A DNA stretch of 64,000 nt from positions 124,001-188,000 of the forward strand of contig JAUIKY010000001.1 in the NCBI GenBank assembly GCA_030430535.1. Direction: 5' to 3'. The translations under genes and the position numbers were made by a program. This stretch comes from Bacteroidia bacterium (GTDB taxonomy: Bacteria > Bacteroidota > Bacteroidia > Flavobacteriales > Flavobacteriaceae). Of this stretch, positions 26,709-35,767 are shown piece after piece; positions within the stretch are counted from its first letter, which is position 1, and the number at the start of each line of letters is the position of its first letter. Under the pieces are notes generated by a model. That model searched no databases, was not told the DNA's origin, and was given only the letters and a program-made list of their open reading frames with translations.

Positions 26709-29267
26709 ATGAAATCATCTTTTTTTTGCATGATACTCTGTTTGATAATAGTGTCATGTCATTCAAATAAGAAAAACGAAAACATTGGAACTGTAGATTT
26801 AGCCATGGCTGTTGAGAGTAAAGATTCCCGGTTAGCTTTTCCAACCGCAGAAGGCTATGGAAAATATACCAAAGGTGGCCGTGGTGGCCAAGTTTTCGAA
26901 GTCACCAATCTAAATGACAGCGGCGAGGGCAGCTTACGAGCAGCTGTTGATGCAAAAGGGCCAAGAACGGTAGTTTTTAGGGTGTCTGGGAATATTGAGT
27001 TGGAAAGTCCAATCCGCATTAAAAACCCTTATATCACCATTGCAGGACAAACTGCGCCGGGCGATGGTATTTGTCTTAAAAACCACCCTTTAAATATCGG
27101 CGCTGATGAAGTGATTATCCGTTACATAAGGGTAAGGCCGGGTGATGTGTCTGGTAAGGATTACGATGCAATCTCATCGAGGTATGTAAAGAATATCGTC
27201 TTAGACCATGTTTCGACCAGTTGGAGCGTTGATGAAACTATGTCGATATACCATTGCGATAGTATTACCGTACAGTGGAGTATTATTTCTGAAAGTATGT
27301 TTAAGTCGAACCATGCCAAAGGAACACACGGATTTGGTGGTATTTGGGGGAGTAATTATAGTTCCTACCATCATAATTTGTTGGCGCATCACACCAGTAG
27401 AAACCCACGCATGGCATCGGGTTCTGGTTATACAGATTATAGGAATAATGTCATTTATAATTGGGGCTACCAAAACCTGTATGGTGGAGAAAAACAGCAA
27501 AAAGGAAATGATAAATTCAATTTTTCAAATTTCAACATAGTCGGAAATTATTATAAACCGGGGCCTGCAACCCAACCGGGAGAGGTGTCTTATCGAATTG
27601 CTAACCCTTCTTTTAGAAGTGAAGAAGATCACGGTAAATGGTATATCGCCGATAATGTTATTGAAGGTAACGAAAAGGTTTCTAAAAATAATTGGAACGG
27701 TGGTGTACAAACAAAAATGGCTTTAGAAAAGTTAAAGATGGATGAACCTTGGCCGTCAATGCCCATAAATGAACAGCCCGCCGAAGTGGCTTTTCAGGTG
27801 GTTCTAAATCAGGCAGGGGCAAATTTGCCTAAAAGAGATGAAATAGATACGAGAATAGTTAAGGAAACGCTTGGCGGATATGCTACCCATGAGGGAGAAG
27901 CTTATAAAAAGCTAAAAAAAGTTGCTGATGAATCTAAAATATGCGGAATTATTGATTCACAAAATGATGTTGGTGGATGGCCTGAATTAAAATCGCTTCC
28001 AGCCCCAAAAGATTCAGACCACGATGGTATGCCCGATTATTGGGAAGCAAAAAATGGCCTGAACCCAAATGATACTTCAGACGGCAATTCAGATAGGAAT
28101 AATGATGGGTATACCAATTTAGAAGACTATTTAAATGAATTGGTTGCTGAAGGTAATGCGAAAATTGCGGCGCAATCCCCATCAAAAAAGGCCATTGTTT
28201 TAGAAGAGTTTGTGTTTACCGAACAGCCCACTCGTGATTGTCATGCTTCTTCGATTTTAGAATTGGAAAATGGTGATTTGCTTTGTGTGTGGTTTGGAGG
28301 AACAAGAGAGCGTCACCCCGATGTGAACCTTTGGATTTCCAGAAAACCAAAAGGTGGAAACTGGCAAACACCAGAGGTGGTTTATGATGGCGATGGAAAA
28401 ACACTATTCAACCCTGTGTTGGTTCAATTAAAAGGTGGCGATATCCAAATTTATTTCTTAAGCCCTGAAATTGACGACGGGCAAGTCACCACTTCAACAG
28501 ATAACGGGCACGCTTGGAGTAAGCCCCAAAAATTACCTAAAGGATTTACGGGGCCTCTTGTAAACAAACCGATTTATATGGATGATGGAACTATTATCGC
28601 AGGAGCCAGTTTGCAGGGTGACCCCGGAAAGCGTGTTCACGTGGAGCGTAGTACCGATAATGGCAAAACGTGGACACGAACGGAATCCATAAGTGACCCT
28701 GTAAACAGTAAATATCAAATTATACAGCCTACTTTTTTGGTGCATTCACAGAAAAAAATACAAATGTTGGCACGGCCTAATGGTAAAGGTGAGGAGACCA
28801 AAATAGCACAGTCGTGGTCAAATGATGGTGGGTTAACTTGGTCGCCCGTTACCGATACCAATTTGCCCAATAATAATTCTGCCATAGATGCCGTAACTTT
28901 AAAAGATGGCAGGCACTTGCTGGTTTATAACCACTCTACACGAGAAGATCCAATTGGAGGGCGTAAAGGGCGTGGCATCCTTACGGTGGCTATTTCTAAA
29001 GACGGTATCAACTGGGAGGCAGCTACTGTTTTAGAATACAGAACAGGTGCGGTGCAGTATTCATATCCGGCCGTAATCCAAACAGAAGATGGTTTGGTGC
29101 ACATTACCTATTCGTGGCATCGCAAACGCATAAAGCACGTGGTTTTAGATCCCGCTAAATTGGAAACTTTCCCTATTGTAAATGGCCAATGGCCAAAAGA
29201 TGAAATGCCTTGGATTATGAGTCAGGAAAGTGAAAATGCGAGTGTAAAATCGGAGGTTTTAGACTAG
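26709..29267 (+). CDS. PL1 pectate lyase fused to BNR/Asp-box propeller, lipoprotein
   Basis: 852 residues; lipoprotein signal (LIIVSC). Residues about 38-400 are a right-handed beta-helix PL1 lyase: LAFPTAEGYGKYTKGGRGG, VTNLNDSGEGSLRAAV, TIAGQTAPGDGICLK, VSTSWSVDETMSIY, HHTSRNPRMASG (catalytic-type Arg). Residues about 433-475 hold an Asp-rich calcium motif (DSDHDGMPDYWEAKNGL). From about 495 to 840 comes a BNR_2 propeller (VWFGGTRERHPDV, STDNGKTWTR, SNDGGLTWSP) homologous to the one at 5649-7583. The two activities on one chain suggest cutting the pectic backbone while trimming or binding a terminal sugar. The sequence crosses the junction with no stop or shift, so it is a true fusion. Confidence 0.9.
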   Translation: MKSSFFCMILCLIIVSCHSNKKNENIGTVDLAMAVESKDSRLAFPTAEGYGKYTKGGRGGQVFEVTNLNDSGEGSLRAAVDAKGPRTVVFRVSGNIELESPIRIKNPYITIAGQTAPGDGICLKNHPLNIGADEVIIRYIRVRPGDVSGKDYDAISSRYVKNIVLDHVSTSWSVDETMSIYHCDSITVQWSIISESMFKSNHAKGTHGFGGIWGSNYSSYHHNLLAHHTSRNPRMASGSGYTDYRNNVIYNWGYQNLYGGEKQQKGNDKFNFSNFNIVGNYYKPGPATQPGEVSYRIANPSFRSEEDHGKWYIADNVIEGNEKVSKNNWNGGVQTKMALEKLKMDEPWPSMPINEQPAEVAFQVVLNQAGANLPKRDEIDTRIVKETLGGYATHEGEAYKKLKKVADESKICGIIDSQNDVGGWPELKSLPAPKDSDHDGMPDYWEAKNGLNPNDTSDGNSDRNNDGYTNLEDYLNELVAEGNAKIAAQSPSKKAIVLEEFVFTEQPTRDCHASSILELENGDLLCVWFGGTRERHPDVNLWISRKPKGGNWQTPEVVYDGDGKTLFNPVLVQLKGGDIQIYFLSPEIDDGQVTTSTDNGHAWSKPQKLPKGFTGPLVNKPIYMDDGTIIAGASLQGDPGKRVHVERSTDNGKTWTRTESISDPVNSKYQIIQPTFLVHSQKKIQMLARPNGKGEETKIAQSWSNDGGLTWSPVTDTNLPNNNSAIDAVTLKDGRHLLVYNHSTREDPIGGRKGRGILTVAISKDGINWEAATVLEYRTGAVQYSYPAVIQTEDGLVHITYSWHRKRIKHVVLDPAKLETFPIVNGQWPKDEMPWIMSQESENASVKSEVLD

Positions 29268-29285
29268 AAATTAAATCGGTTCAAA

Positions 29286-30632
29286 ATGAAAAAAATAAAA
29301 TTTACAGTGCTCGCTTTGTGTTTTGGATTAAATACAATAGTGGCGCAGCAATTGGCTTTTCCAACGGCAGAGGGCTTTGGTGCTTATGCTAAAGGCGGTC
29401 GGGGCGGAAAAGTGTTGTATGTCACCAATTTAAATGATGCTGGGGAAGGCAGTTTACGTTGGGCGGTTGAGCAAGAAGGAGCACGGACAGTGGTGTTTGC
29501 CGTTTCGGGAACTATTGATTTGAAAAGCAGATTGGATATCGAAAACCCTTATATAACCATTGCAGGGCAAACCGCTCCGGGAGATGGCATTTGTTTAAAG
29601 GGAGAAACGCTTCGTATTGCTGCAAACCATGTGGTTGTTAGGTACATTCGCGTTCGGTTGGGTGACGGCAAGCACGGCGTTGGCAGTAAGCAAGGCAAGG
29701 ATGCAGTCAGTATTTCAAAAGGTGAAAATATTATCGTGGATCACTGTTCGGCCAGTTGGAGTTTGGACGAAATTTTATCTTCTTCATCATATAGGCCAAG
29801 CCTGAGTTTTGTTACGGTGCAATGGTGTTTTATTACGGAAGCACTGAATCCGGATAACCACGGATTTGGATCGTTAATTCGTGGTACAGGCGGAGCAAAG
29901 TATAGCTATTTGTACAATTTGTATGCCAGCAATAAAGGTCGTAATCCACGTCCGGGAAATTACAATTCAAACCCTTATACAGAAGATCCGGAAGGGCTTT
30001 TGTTGGATTTTAGAAACAACGTGCTTTACAATTGGGGAGGAAGCCATGCAGGCTATAACGCCGATAAGGTGAGTGTAACCAAACTTAATTATGTGGGTAA
30101 TTATCTCATTCCGGGTAAAGATTCAAGAGCTAATGGAATCGCTTATTCAACAGGTTCTCCGTACAATAAAAGTTACTTTTCTGGTAATTATTACGATGGA
30201 AAGAGTCCGAAAAACCAATGGGAATTAGTGAATTTCAATAAAGCATGGAGCAAAGAACAGATTGAAGCTTACAAACAAACCAAGCCTTTTGAAACCGGAT
30301 TGGTAAATACAAAACCTGCCGATGAAGCTTTTGTTAAAGTGTTGGAGCTTGGTGGCGCAGTGTTGCCCAAACGCGATGCTGTTGATGAACGTATCGTTAA
30401 AGGCATTAAAAACCGTTCGGGTAGCATCATAAAAAGTCAAGAAGAAGTGGGAGGTTGGCCACTACTTAAAAGTAAACCCGCTCCAAAGGATTCGGATCAA
30501 GATGGGATGCCCGACGATTGGGAAATAAAAAATGGACTCAACCCCAATGATGCTGAAGACAGAAATAATGTAGCAGAAGATGGCTATACCATGCTCGAAA
30601 AATACATTAATGGTTTATGTAAAAGCATTTAA
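29286..30632 (+). CDS. PL1 family pectate lyase
   Basis: 448 residues with a signal peptide ending IVAQ and no lipobox. It is closely similar to the lyase half of the preceding fusion (QLAFPTAEGFGAYAKGGRGG, TIAGQTAPGDGICLK, DHCSASWSLDEIL, NKGRNPRPG, DFRNNVLYNWGG). It ends with the same type of calcium-binding tail (DSDQDGMPDDWEIKNGLN) instead of a second catalytic domain. PL1 enzymes cleave alpha-1,4-polygalacturonate by beta-elimination with a calcium cofactor. It was probably produced by duplication of the lyase half of its neighbour, or the neighbour gained the propeller. It works with the GH105 enzyme upstream. Confidence 0.94.
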   Translation: MKKIKFTVLALCFGLNTIVAQQLAFPTAEGFGAYAKGGRGGKVLYVTNLNDAGEGSLRWAVEQEGARTVVFAVSGTIDLKSRLDIENPYITIAGQTAPGDGICLKGETLRIAANHVVVRYIRVRLGDGKHGVGSKQGKDAVSISKGENIIVDHCSASWSLDEILSSSSYRPSLSFVTVQWCFITEALNPDNHGFGSLIRGTGGAKYSYLYNLYASNKGRNPRPGNYNSNPYTEDPEGLLLDFRNNVLYNWGGSHAGYNADKVSVTKLNYVGNYLIPGKDSRANGIAYSTGSPYNKSYFSGNYYDGKSPKNQWELVNFNKAWSKEQIEAYKQTKPFETGLVNTKPADEAFVKVLELGGAVLPKRDAVDERIVKGIKNRSGSIIKSQEEVGGWPLLKSKPAPKDSDQDGMPDDWEIKNGLNPNDAEDRNNVAEDGYTMLEKYINGLCKSI

Positions 30633-30645
30633 TAAGCTATCTTTG
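30614..30645 (+). promoter_or_regulatory. Candidate promoter for the DeoR regulator
   Basis: TATCTTTG at 30638-30645 fits TAnnTTTG, with TTTA at 30614-30617 and a 20-base spacer. The -33 half lies within the end of the PL1 gene. Transcription would start about 22 bases before the regulator ATG. Confidence 0.5.
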
Positions 30646-30673
30646 TTTTCGACTATTTTCGTTTATTTATTTT

Positions 30674-31441
30674 ATGGCATTATTACCCAACAAAAGAAGA
30701 GAAAAAATAATTGAACTGCTAAAAGAAGACGGCTCTGCAAAAGTGGCCGACTTGGCTAAATTGTTTAAAGTTACAGAGGTTACTATCAGGCAGGATTTAG
30801 AGAAGCTTGAAGCTAAAGATTTAATAATACGTGAGCATGGTGGTGCTTTTCTTAAAAACATCGAAGACAACGTTAAGAACTTTTCGTTAGTACATCAGGA
30901 AAATTTAGAGCTCAAGGAAACCATTGCTTCGAAATGCTTGGACTTTATTGAAAGTGGCGATACTATTATTTTGGACTCAGGAAGTACAACCACCGAAATA
31001 GCCAAAAAACTAAAAGGCTACAGCAACCTAACCGTAATTACCAATGCATTAAATATTGCATTAATGTTGGGTACCGAACCGGGCATTGAAGTCATTATGA
31101 CTGGAGGCGAATTTAAACCACCCACCTTATCGCTCACAGGGCAAAAGGCCGCCGATTTTTTTGAAGGATTGAACGTTCAAAAATTGTTTTTAGCCACAGC
31201 TGGTATTTCGTTAAAGTCGGGGTTGACTTACCCCAGTATCAGTGATTTAGTAGTGAAGAAAGCAATGATTAACGCGGCCGATATTACATATTTAGTGGCC
31301 GATAGCACCAAAATAGGAAAAACAGCATTGGCCAGTTTGGGCGCACTATCGTTAATTGATTTCTTGATAACCGATTCAGCAATAAAAGAAGACGACAAAA
31401 AAGTGTTTAAAAGGCACGAAATTGAAGTGATTATAGCGTAA
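30674..31441 (+). CDS. DeoR/GlpR family transcriptional regulator
   Basis: 255 residues, cytoplasmic. The N-terminal helix-turn-helix (about 5-60) is classical: RREKIIELLKEDGSAKVADL, FKVTEVTIRQDLEKLE, REHGGAFL. The C-terminal sensor domain (about 75-250) has DSGSTTTEIAKKL, VITNALNIALML and MTGGEFKPPTLSLTG, and belongs to the ISOCOT fold that binds phosphosugars. DeoR proteins usually repress sugar operons until a phosphorylated intermediate binds. It has its own candidate promoter and is followed by a 111-base gap before the isomerase operon, so it probably controls that module and perhaps itself. The operator was not identified. Confidence 0.93.
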   Translation: MALLPNKRREKIIELLKEDGSAKVADLAKLFKVTEVTIRQDLEKLEAKDLIIREHGGAFLKNIEDNVKNFSLVHQENLELKETIASKCLDFIESGDTIILDSGSTTTEIAKKLKGYSNLTVITNALNIALMLGTEPGIEVIMTGGEFKPPTLSLTGQKAADFFEGLNVQKLFLATAGISLKSGLTYPSISDLVVKKAMINAADITYLVADSTKIGKTALASLGALSLIDFLITDSAIKEDDKKVFKRHEIEVIIA

Positions 31442-31552
31442 CGGCTTAGTTTTTACAAAATCGACCGCCGTTTAAAAAGTAATAGTAACTTATGTGATGT
31501 TTAATAATTTTATCATTTCATAAAAAAACCAAAAAAATCAAAATATAGAAGC

Positions 31553-32968
31553 ATGCAAAAACAAGCATTGAGCATAGGAATAATTGTCGGAAACCGAGAT
31601 TTTTTTCCCGATAGTTTAGTAGAAAAGGCAAGAACGGAGATTATTGATGTTTTTGCGAAAATGAACATAAAACCCATTCTTTTGGAAACTTCTGATACCA
31701 AGTTGGGTGGTGTTGAAACGTATAAAGATTCACAAAAATGTGCCGAACTTTTTAAAAAGCACAGTGAGGAATTGGCGGGTATTTTAGTGTTGTTGCCTAA
31801 TTTTGGTGACGAACGCGGTGTGGCCGATACCTTAAAATTGGCCAACTTGAATGTGCCCGTTTTGATTCAGGCGTATCCTGATGAGCTTTCAAAAATGAAT
31901 GTTGCCAACCGTCGCGATTCATGGTGTGGGAAAATTTCGGTGTGCAATAACTTATACCAATACGGCATCAAATATTCTTTGACGAGTCAACATGTGTCAT
32001 TTCCTTCCGAGGCATCGTTTCAAAATGATTTAAAAGACTTTTTAGCGGTGTGCCGAGTGGTGAAAGGATTGAAAAATATCAGAATTGGCGCCATCGGAGC
32101 ACGTCCGGGAGCGTTTAACACGGTGCGTTTTTCAGAAAAAATATTACAACGAAACGGTATTACGGTGGTTACCGCCGATTTGTCGGAAATTTTAGGTAAA
32201 GCCGAAAAATTAACAAAAGACGATGCTTCAGTAAAACAACACATTGAAGCCATTAATGCCTATGCGCCAAAGGGCAAAACGCCCGATGCAGCGATGATAC
32301 AAATGGCGAAGCTCGATGTAGTTTTAAAGGAATATGTTGAGGAATATCAATTGGATGCCACGGCCATTCAGTGTTGGACGTCGCTTCAGCAAAACTACGG
32401 CTGCAACGTGTGTACCAGTATGAGCATCATGTCCGAAAATATGTTGCCTTCGGCTTGTGAGGTTGATGTTACCGGAACTTTGAGTATGTACGCCATGCAA
32501 CTGGCTTCGGGTTCGCCGAGTGCTTTGGTAGATTGGAATAATAACTATGCAAACGACCCCGAAAAATGTGTGCTGTTCCACTGCGGAAACTGGGCCAAAT
32601 CGTTCTTGCCGGATATTGAAATCAGTAACGCGCCTATTTTGGGAACTTCAGTGGGTGTTGAAAATACTTATGGTGCTTTGGACGGCCGTACGCCTGCCAT
32701 GCCATTAACTTACGGAAGAATCAGTACCGACGACCCAAAAGGCATCATTAAAGCCTATTTTGGTGAAGGGGAATTGACTGACGACCCGTTGAATACTTTC
32801 GGAAATCGGGCCGTGGCACAAATCAACGATTTACAAGGTTTGATGAATCACGTTTGCAGAAACGGATTCGAGCACCACGTTGTGATGAACGCTTCAAAAA
32901 CGGGAGCAATCCTTGAGGAAGCGTTAGGAAATTATATGGGTTGGGAAATTTACAACCACAAAGGATAA
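31553..32968 (+). CDS. L-fucose/L-arabinose isomerase-like protein
   Basis: 471 residues, cytoplasmic. It has the three-part architecture of the FucI/AraA family: LSIGIIVGNRDFFP at the start, a middle domain with IGAIGARPGAFNTVRF, and a C-terminal part with CWTSLQQNYGC, SACEVDVTGTLSMYAM (metal-binding Glu/Asp) and VLFHCGNWAKSFL. Characterised FucI members are longer (about 590), and this length fits the COG2407 group whose substrates vary. It probably converts an aldose to a ketose before the FGGY kinase at the end of the operon. The classic apiose isomerase ApsI belongs, as far as I recall, to a different fold, so an apiose role would be a non-homologous replacement; L-arabinose- or fucose-type sugars are the alternatives. 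Confidence 0.85.
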   Translation: MQKQALSIGIIVGNRDFFPDSLVEKARTEIIDVFAKMNIKPILLETSDTKLGGVETYKDSQKCAELFKKHSEELAGILVLLPNFGDERGVADTLKLANLNVPVLIQAYPDELSKMNVANRRDSWCGKISVCNNLYQYGIKYSLTSQHVSFPSEASFQNDLKDFLAVCRVVKGLKNIRIGAIGARPGAFNTVRFSEKILQRNGITVVTADLSEILGKAEKLTKDDASVKQHIEAINAYAPKGKTPDAAMIQMAKLDVVLKEYVEEYQLDATAIQCWTSLQQNYGCNVCTSMSIMSENMLPSACEVDVTGTLSMYAMQLASGSPSALVDWNNNYANDPEKCVLFHCGNWAKSFLPDIEISNAPILGTSVGVENTYGALDGRTPAMPLTYGRISTDDPKGIIKAYFGEGELTDDPLNTFGNRAVAQINDLQGLMNHVCRNGFEHHVVMNASKTGAILEEALGNYMGWEIYNHKG

Positions 32969-32987
32969 TAGATTAATCATCTAAAAA

Positions 32988-33812
32988 ATGACGAATAAAG
33001 AATTAAAATTGAAATCGGTTTTTCTTCGGAAAAGCCTTCTGAAATACATTTATAAAGCCAAAGCGGGACATACCGGCGGAAGCCTTTCGTGTGTTGATAC
33101 GCTGAATGTGCTTTACAATCGTGTGTTGAATGTGGACCCGAACGACTTTAGAAACCCGAATCGCGACCGCTATATTCAAAGTAAGGGGCATTGCGTTGAA
33201 GCGCTTTTTGTAACCTTGGCGGACAGAGGTTTTTTCCCAATGTCTGATTTGGAAACCTTGTGCCAATACAAATCGCATTACATTGGCCATCCTACCAAAA
33301 AAGTCAACGGCGTGGAGCAAAATACTGGAGCACTTGGCCACGGACTACCTATTTGTGTGGGTGAGGCCATCGCAGCGAAACTGGATGATAAAGATTATCG
33401 TGTATTTACACTGTTGGGTGATGGCGAATTGCCCGAAGGCTCCAATTGGGAAGCTTTCCTATCGGCAGCGCACTATAAATTAGATAACCTTTACGCCATT
33501 TTGGATTATAACAAACAACAAATTACAGGCGATAATAGTGAGGTGATGAACACCGATTCGGTTCGTGAAAAATTGCAATCTTTCGGTTGGGCCGTAAAAG
33601 AAGTTGATGGCCATAATTTAGAAGAATTAGAGGAAGCTTTAAACAGCGGGCCATTGGAAAAAGGCAAACCCAATTTTATTATAGCGCACACCATCAAAGG
33701 AAAAGGCATCAGCTATATGGAACGCAACCTAAAATGGCACCACGGCGTGCCAAGCCCAGAACAATACGAATTGGCACTTTCAGAATTAAACGAAGCTGTA
33801 GCACAAATCTAA
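32988..33812 (+). CDS. Transketolase N-terminal subunit (AptA-type candidate)
   Basis: 274 residues, cytoplasmic. It covers only the thiamine-diphosphate-binding half of transketolase: AKAGHTGGSLSCVDTL, QSKGHCVEALFVTLAD, GALGHGLPICVGEAIA, LLGDGELPEGSNWEAF (the GDG-n-N ThDP motif) and YNKQQITGD. The second half is the next gene, five bases downstream. Split transketolases of this kind occur as apulose-4-phosphate transketolase (AptA/AptB), as well as in archaea and other sugar operons. A normal full-length transketolase would be needed elsewhere for the pentose phosphate pathway; the presence of this pair in a PUL argues for a dedicated ketose-phosphate substrate. Confidence 0.92.
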   Translation: MTNKELKLKSVFLRKSLLKYIYKAKAGHTGGSLSCVDTLNVLYNRVLNVDPNDFRNPNRDRYIQSKGHCVEALFVTLADRGFFPMSDLETLCQYKSHYIGHPTKKVNGVEQNTGALGHGLPICVGEAIAAKLDDKDYRVFTLLGDGELPEGSNWEAFLSAAHYKLDNLYAILDYNKQQITGDNSEVMNTDSVREKLQSFGWAVKEVDGHNLEELEEALNSGPLEKGKPNFIIAHTIKGKGISYMERNLKWHHGVPSPEQYELALSELNEAVAQI

Positions 33813-33817
33813 AGACT

Positions 33818-34789
33818 ATGGAATTAGATAAAATTGAAGAAAAAGATTTAAAAATGGGCGAGGCCAACCAAGTGGTTTTTTCGGAAACGATGCAAGCCCT
33901 GGCCGAGACCGATAAAGATATTATTGCCGTAACCAGCGATTCTCGTGGTTCGGGGAAATTGGTGCCATTTGGGCAACAATTTCCAAAGCAAATTGTTGAG
34001 GTAGGTATTGCCGAACAGAATTTAGTGGGCGTAGCTGCCGGATTGGCTTCTGCGGGAAAAAAGACGTTTGCCGTTTCGCCAGCTTGCTTTTTGAGTGCCA
34101 GAGCGTTGGAGCAAATAAAAAACGATATATGCTATTCCGATAACCCGGTGACTTTAGTCGGAATTAGTTCCGGCGTAAGCTACGGTGCTTTGGGTACCAC
34201 TCACCACAGTTTGCACGACTATGCAGTACTTCGGGCGATTAACAATATCACCATTGTGGCACCTGCCGATAATTTTGAAACCGAGCAAGCCGTTCGTTTG
34301 GCTGCGAAACACGACAAACCCATTTACATGCGCTTTGGAAAAAAAGCGATGCCATTTTTGAATGAAGAAAACAAAACCTTCGAATTCGGAAAAGGACGTG
34401 TGGTGCGCGAAGGCGAAGATTTAGCCATTATTGCCTGCGGAGAAACGGTGTATCCAGCTTGGACGGCAGCAAAAAAGTTGGAAGACGAGCATGGCATAAA
34501 AACCACCGTGGTGAGTATGCACACCATCAAGCCACTCGATGTAAAATTATTGGAAGCATTGGCTCAAAATGGCCGCCCGATAATTACCGTTGAAGAACAC
34601 ATGGTAAATGGTGGTTTGGGTGAAGCGTGTGCCTCTCATTTGTTTCAAAACGGCTATAAAAACCCATTTAAAATTATGGGCATTCCGGATGAATATACTG
34701 TAACAGGTTCTCAAGTCGAGATTTTTGACCATTATGGTATTTCAAAAGAAGGTATTTATGAAGAAGGAAAAAAGCTGGTGAAAATTTAA
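33818..34789 (+). CDS. Transketolase C-terminal subunit (AptB-type candidate)
   Basis: 323 residues from ATG at 33818. The open frame reaches back 84 bases into the previous gene, but that part is a shadow of it; this ATG lies just after the upstream stop and starts MELDKIEEKDLK. The Pyr domain (AVTSDSRGSGKLVPFGQQFP, EVGIAEQNLVGVAAGLASAG with the catalytic Glu, TTHHSLHDYAVLRAI) and transketolase C domain (AIIACGETVYPAWTAAKKL, VEEHMVNGGLGEACAS) are complete. It pairs with the N-terminal subunit to form the active site at the interface. Its neighbours are an isomerase, an ABC importer and a FGGY kinase, suggesting it splits the ketose phosphate made by the kinase. Confidence 0.92.
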   Translation: MELDKIEEKDLKMGEANQVVFSETMQALAETDKDIIAVTSDSRGSGKLVPFGQQFPKQIVEVGIAEQNLVGVAAGLASAGKKTFAVSPACFLSARALEQIKNDICYSDNPVTLVGISSGVSYGALGTTHHSLHDYAVLRAINNITIVAPADNFETEQAVRLAAKHDKPIYMRFGKKAMPFLNEENKTFEFGKGRVVREGEDLAIIACGETVYPAWTAAKKLEDEHGIKTTVVSMHTIKPLDVKLLEALAQNGRPIITVEEHMVNGGLGEACASHLFQNGYKNPFKIMGIPDEYTVTGSQVEIFDHYGISKEGIYEEGKKLVKI

Positions 34790-34802
34790 AACCTAGATTT
34801 TC

Positions 34803-35762
34803 ATGAAGATACCAACTAAACTATTCAAACCACAAAATTTATTTTTTTTACTAGCCATTTTCACCACATTTGGCTGTAAGCCCAAAAGCCAAAACGACAC
34901 CAAAAAAATTGCCGTTGTTATTTCAACGTTGAACAATCCTTGGTTTGTTGTTTTGGGTGAGTCGGCTGCGGAGCGCGCCCGTGAATTGGGTTATGAAGCT
35001 ACTATTTTCGATTCGCAAAACAATACATCAAAAGAAGCCGAGCATTTCGAAAATTTGATTGCTGCGGGCTATAGTGCTATTTTGTTCAATCCTACCGATT
35101 CCGAAGGCTCGGTATCAAACGTTAAGCGGGCAAAACAGGCCAGTGTTCCCACGTTTTGTATGGATAGGGAAGTCAACTCTTTGGACGGCCCAGCTTCACA
35201 GATTATATCCGATAGTTTTTCCGGTTGTGTGGAATTGGGCGAATATTTCGTGCGTCAACTCAATAAAAAAGGAAAGTATGTGGAGTTGCTTGGTTTGGTT
35301 GGCGACAATAATACCTGGAACCGCTCAAAAGGTTTTCATAGTGTAGTGGACCATTTTCCGGAATTGGAAATGGTGGCCCAGCAAAGTGCCGATTTCGATA
35401 GAAGCAAAGCTATGGAAGTATTGGAATCGGTGATGCAATCCCACCCTGATATTAATGCGGTTTTCTGCGGAAATGATGCCATGGCCATGGGTGCTTACCA
35501 AGCCTTGGTGGCCACTGGAAAACAAGACAGTGTGATGGTTTTTGGCTTTGATGGTGCCGACGATGTCATGAATGCCATTGCCGATAACAAAATAAAAGCA
35601 ACCGTAATGCAATCCCCAAAAGCGATGGCACGAACGGCTGCCGAGTTGGCCGACCAATACTTAAATGGCGAGCGTGATTTTGGAGCAAAAACGCCGTTGG
35701 CCGTTAAGGTAGTTACAAAAGAAAATATTAGTGAATTCGGTAATTACGGTGTAAAGAAATAA
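34803..35762 (+). CDS. Ribose-type periplasmic sugar-binding lipoprotein
   Basis: 319 residues with a lipoprotein signal (FTTFGC). The protein is a type I periplasmic binding fold: IAVVISTLNNPWFVVLGE, AAGYSAILFNPTDSEGS, VPTFCMDREV, ELLGLVGDNNTWNRSKGF, AVFCGNDAMAMGAYQAL, VMVFGFDGADDVMNAI, ATVMQSPKAMA. These match RbsB-like proteins that bind pentoses and related monosaccharides. A free lipoprotein SBP in a Gram-negative cell would be attached to the inner-membrane periplasmic side. The group of RbsB-like proteins is the one in which D-apiose binders were found in other bacteria. It leads the ABC transporter genes that follow. Confidence 0.92.
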   Translation: MKIPTKLFKPQNLFFLLAIFTTFGCKPKSQNDTKKIAVVISTLNNPWFVVLGESAAERARELGYEATIFDSQNNTSKEAEHFENLIAAGYSAILFNPTDSEGSVSNVKRAKQASVPTFCMDREVNSLDGPASQIISDSFSGCVELGEYFVRQLNKKGKYVELLGLVGDNNTWNRSKGFHSVVDHFPELEMVAQQSADFDRSKAMEVLESVMQSHPDINAVFCGNDAMAMGAYQALVATGKQDSVMVFGFDGADDVMNAIADNKIKATVMQSPKAMARTAAELADQYLNGERDFGAKTPLAVKVVTKENISEFGNYGVKK

Positions 35763-35767
35763 TTGAA

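Noticed and set aside
33734-33817. 28-codon N-terminal extension of the transketolase C-terminal subunit
   Set aside because: It overlaps the end of the N-terminal subunit in another frame, and the ATG at 33818 directly after the upstream stop starts the conserved protein.
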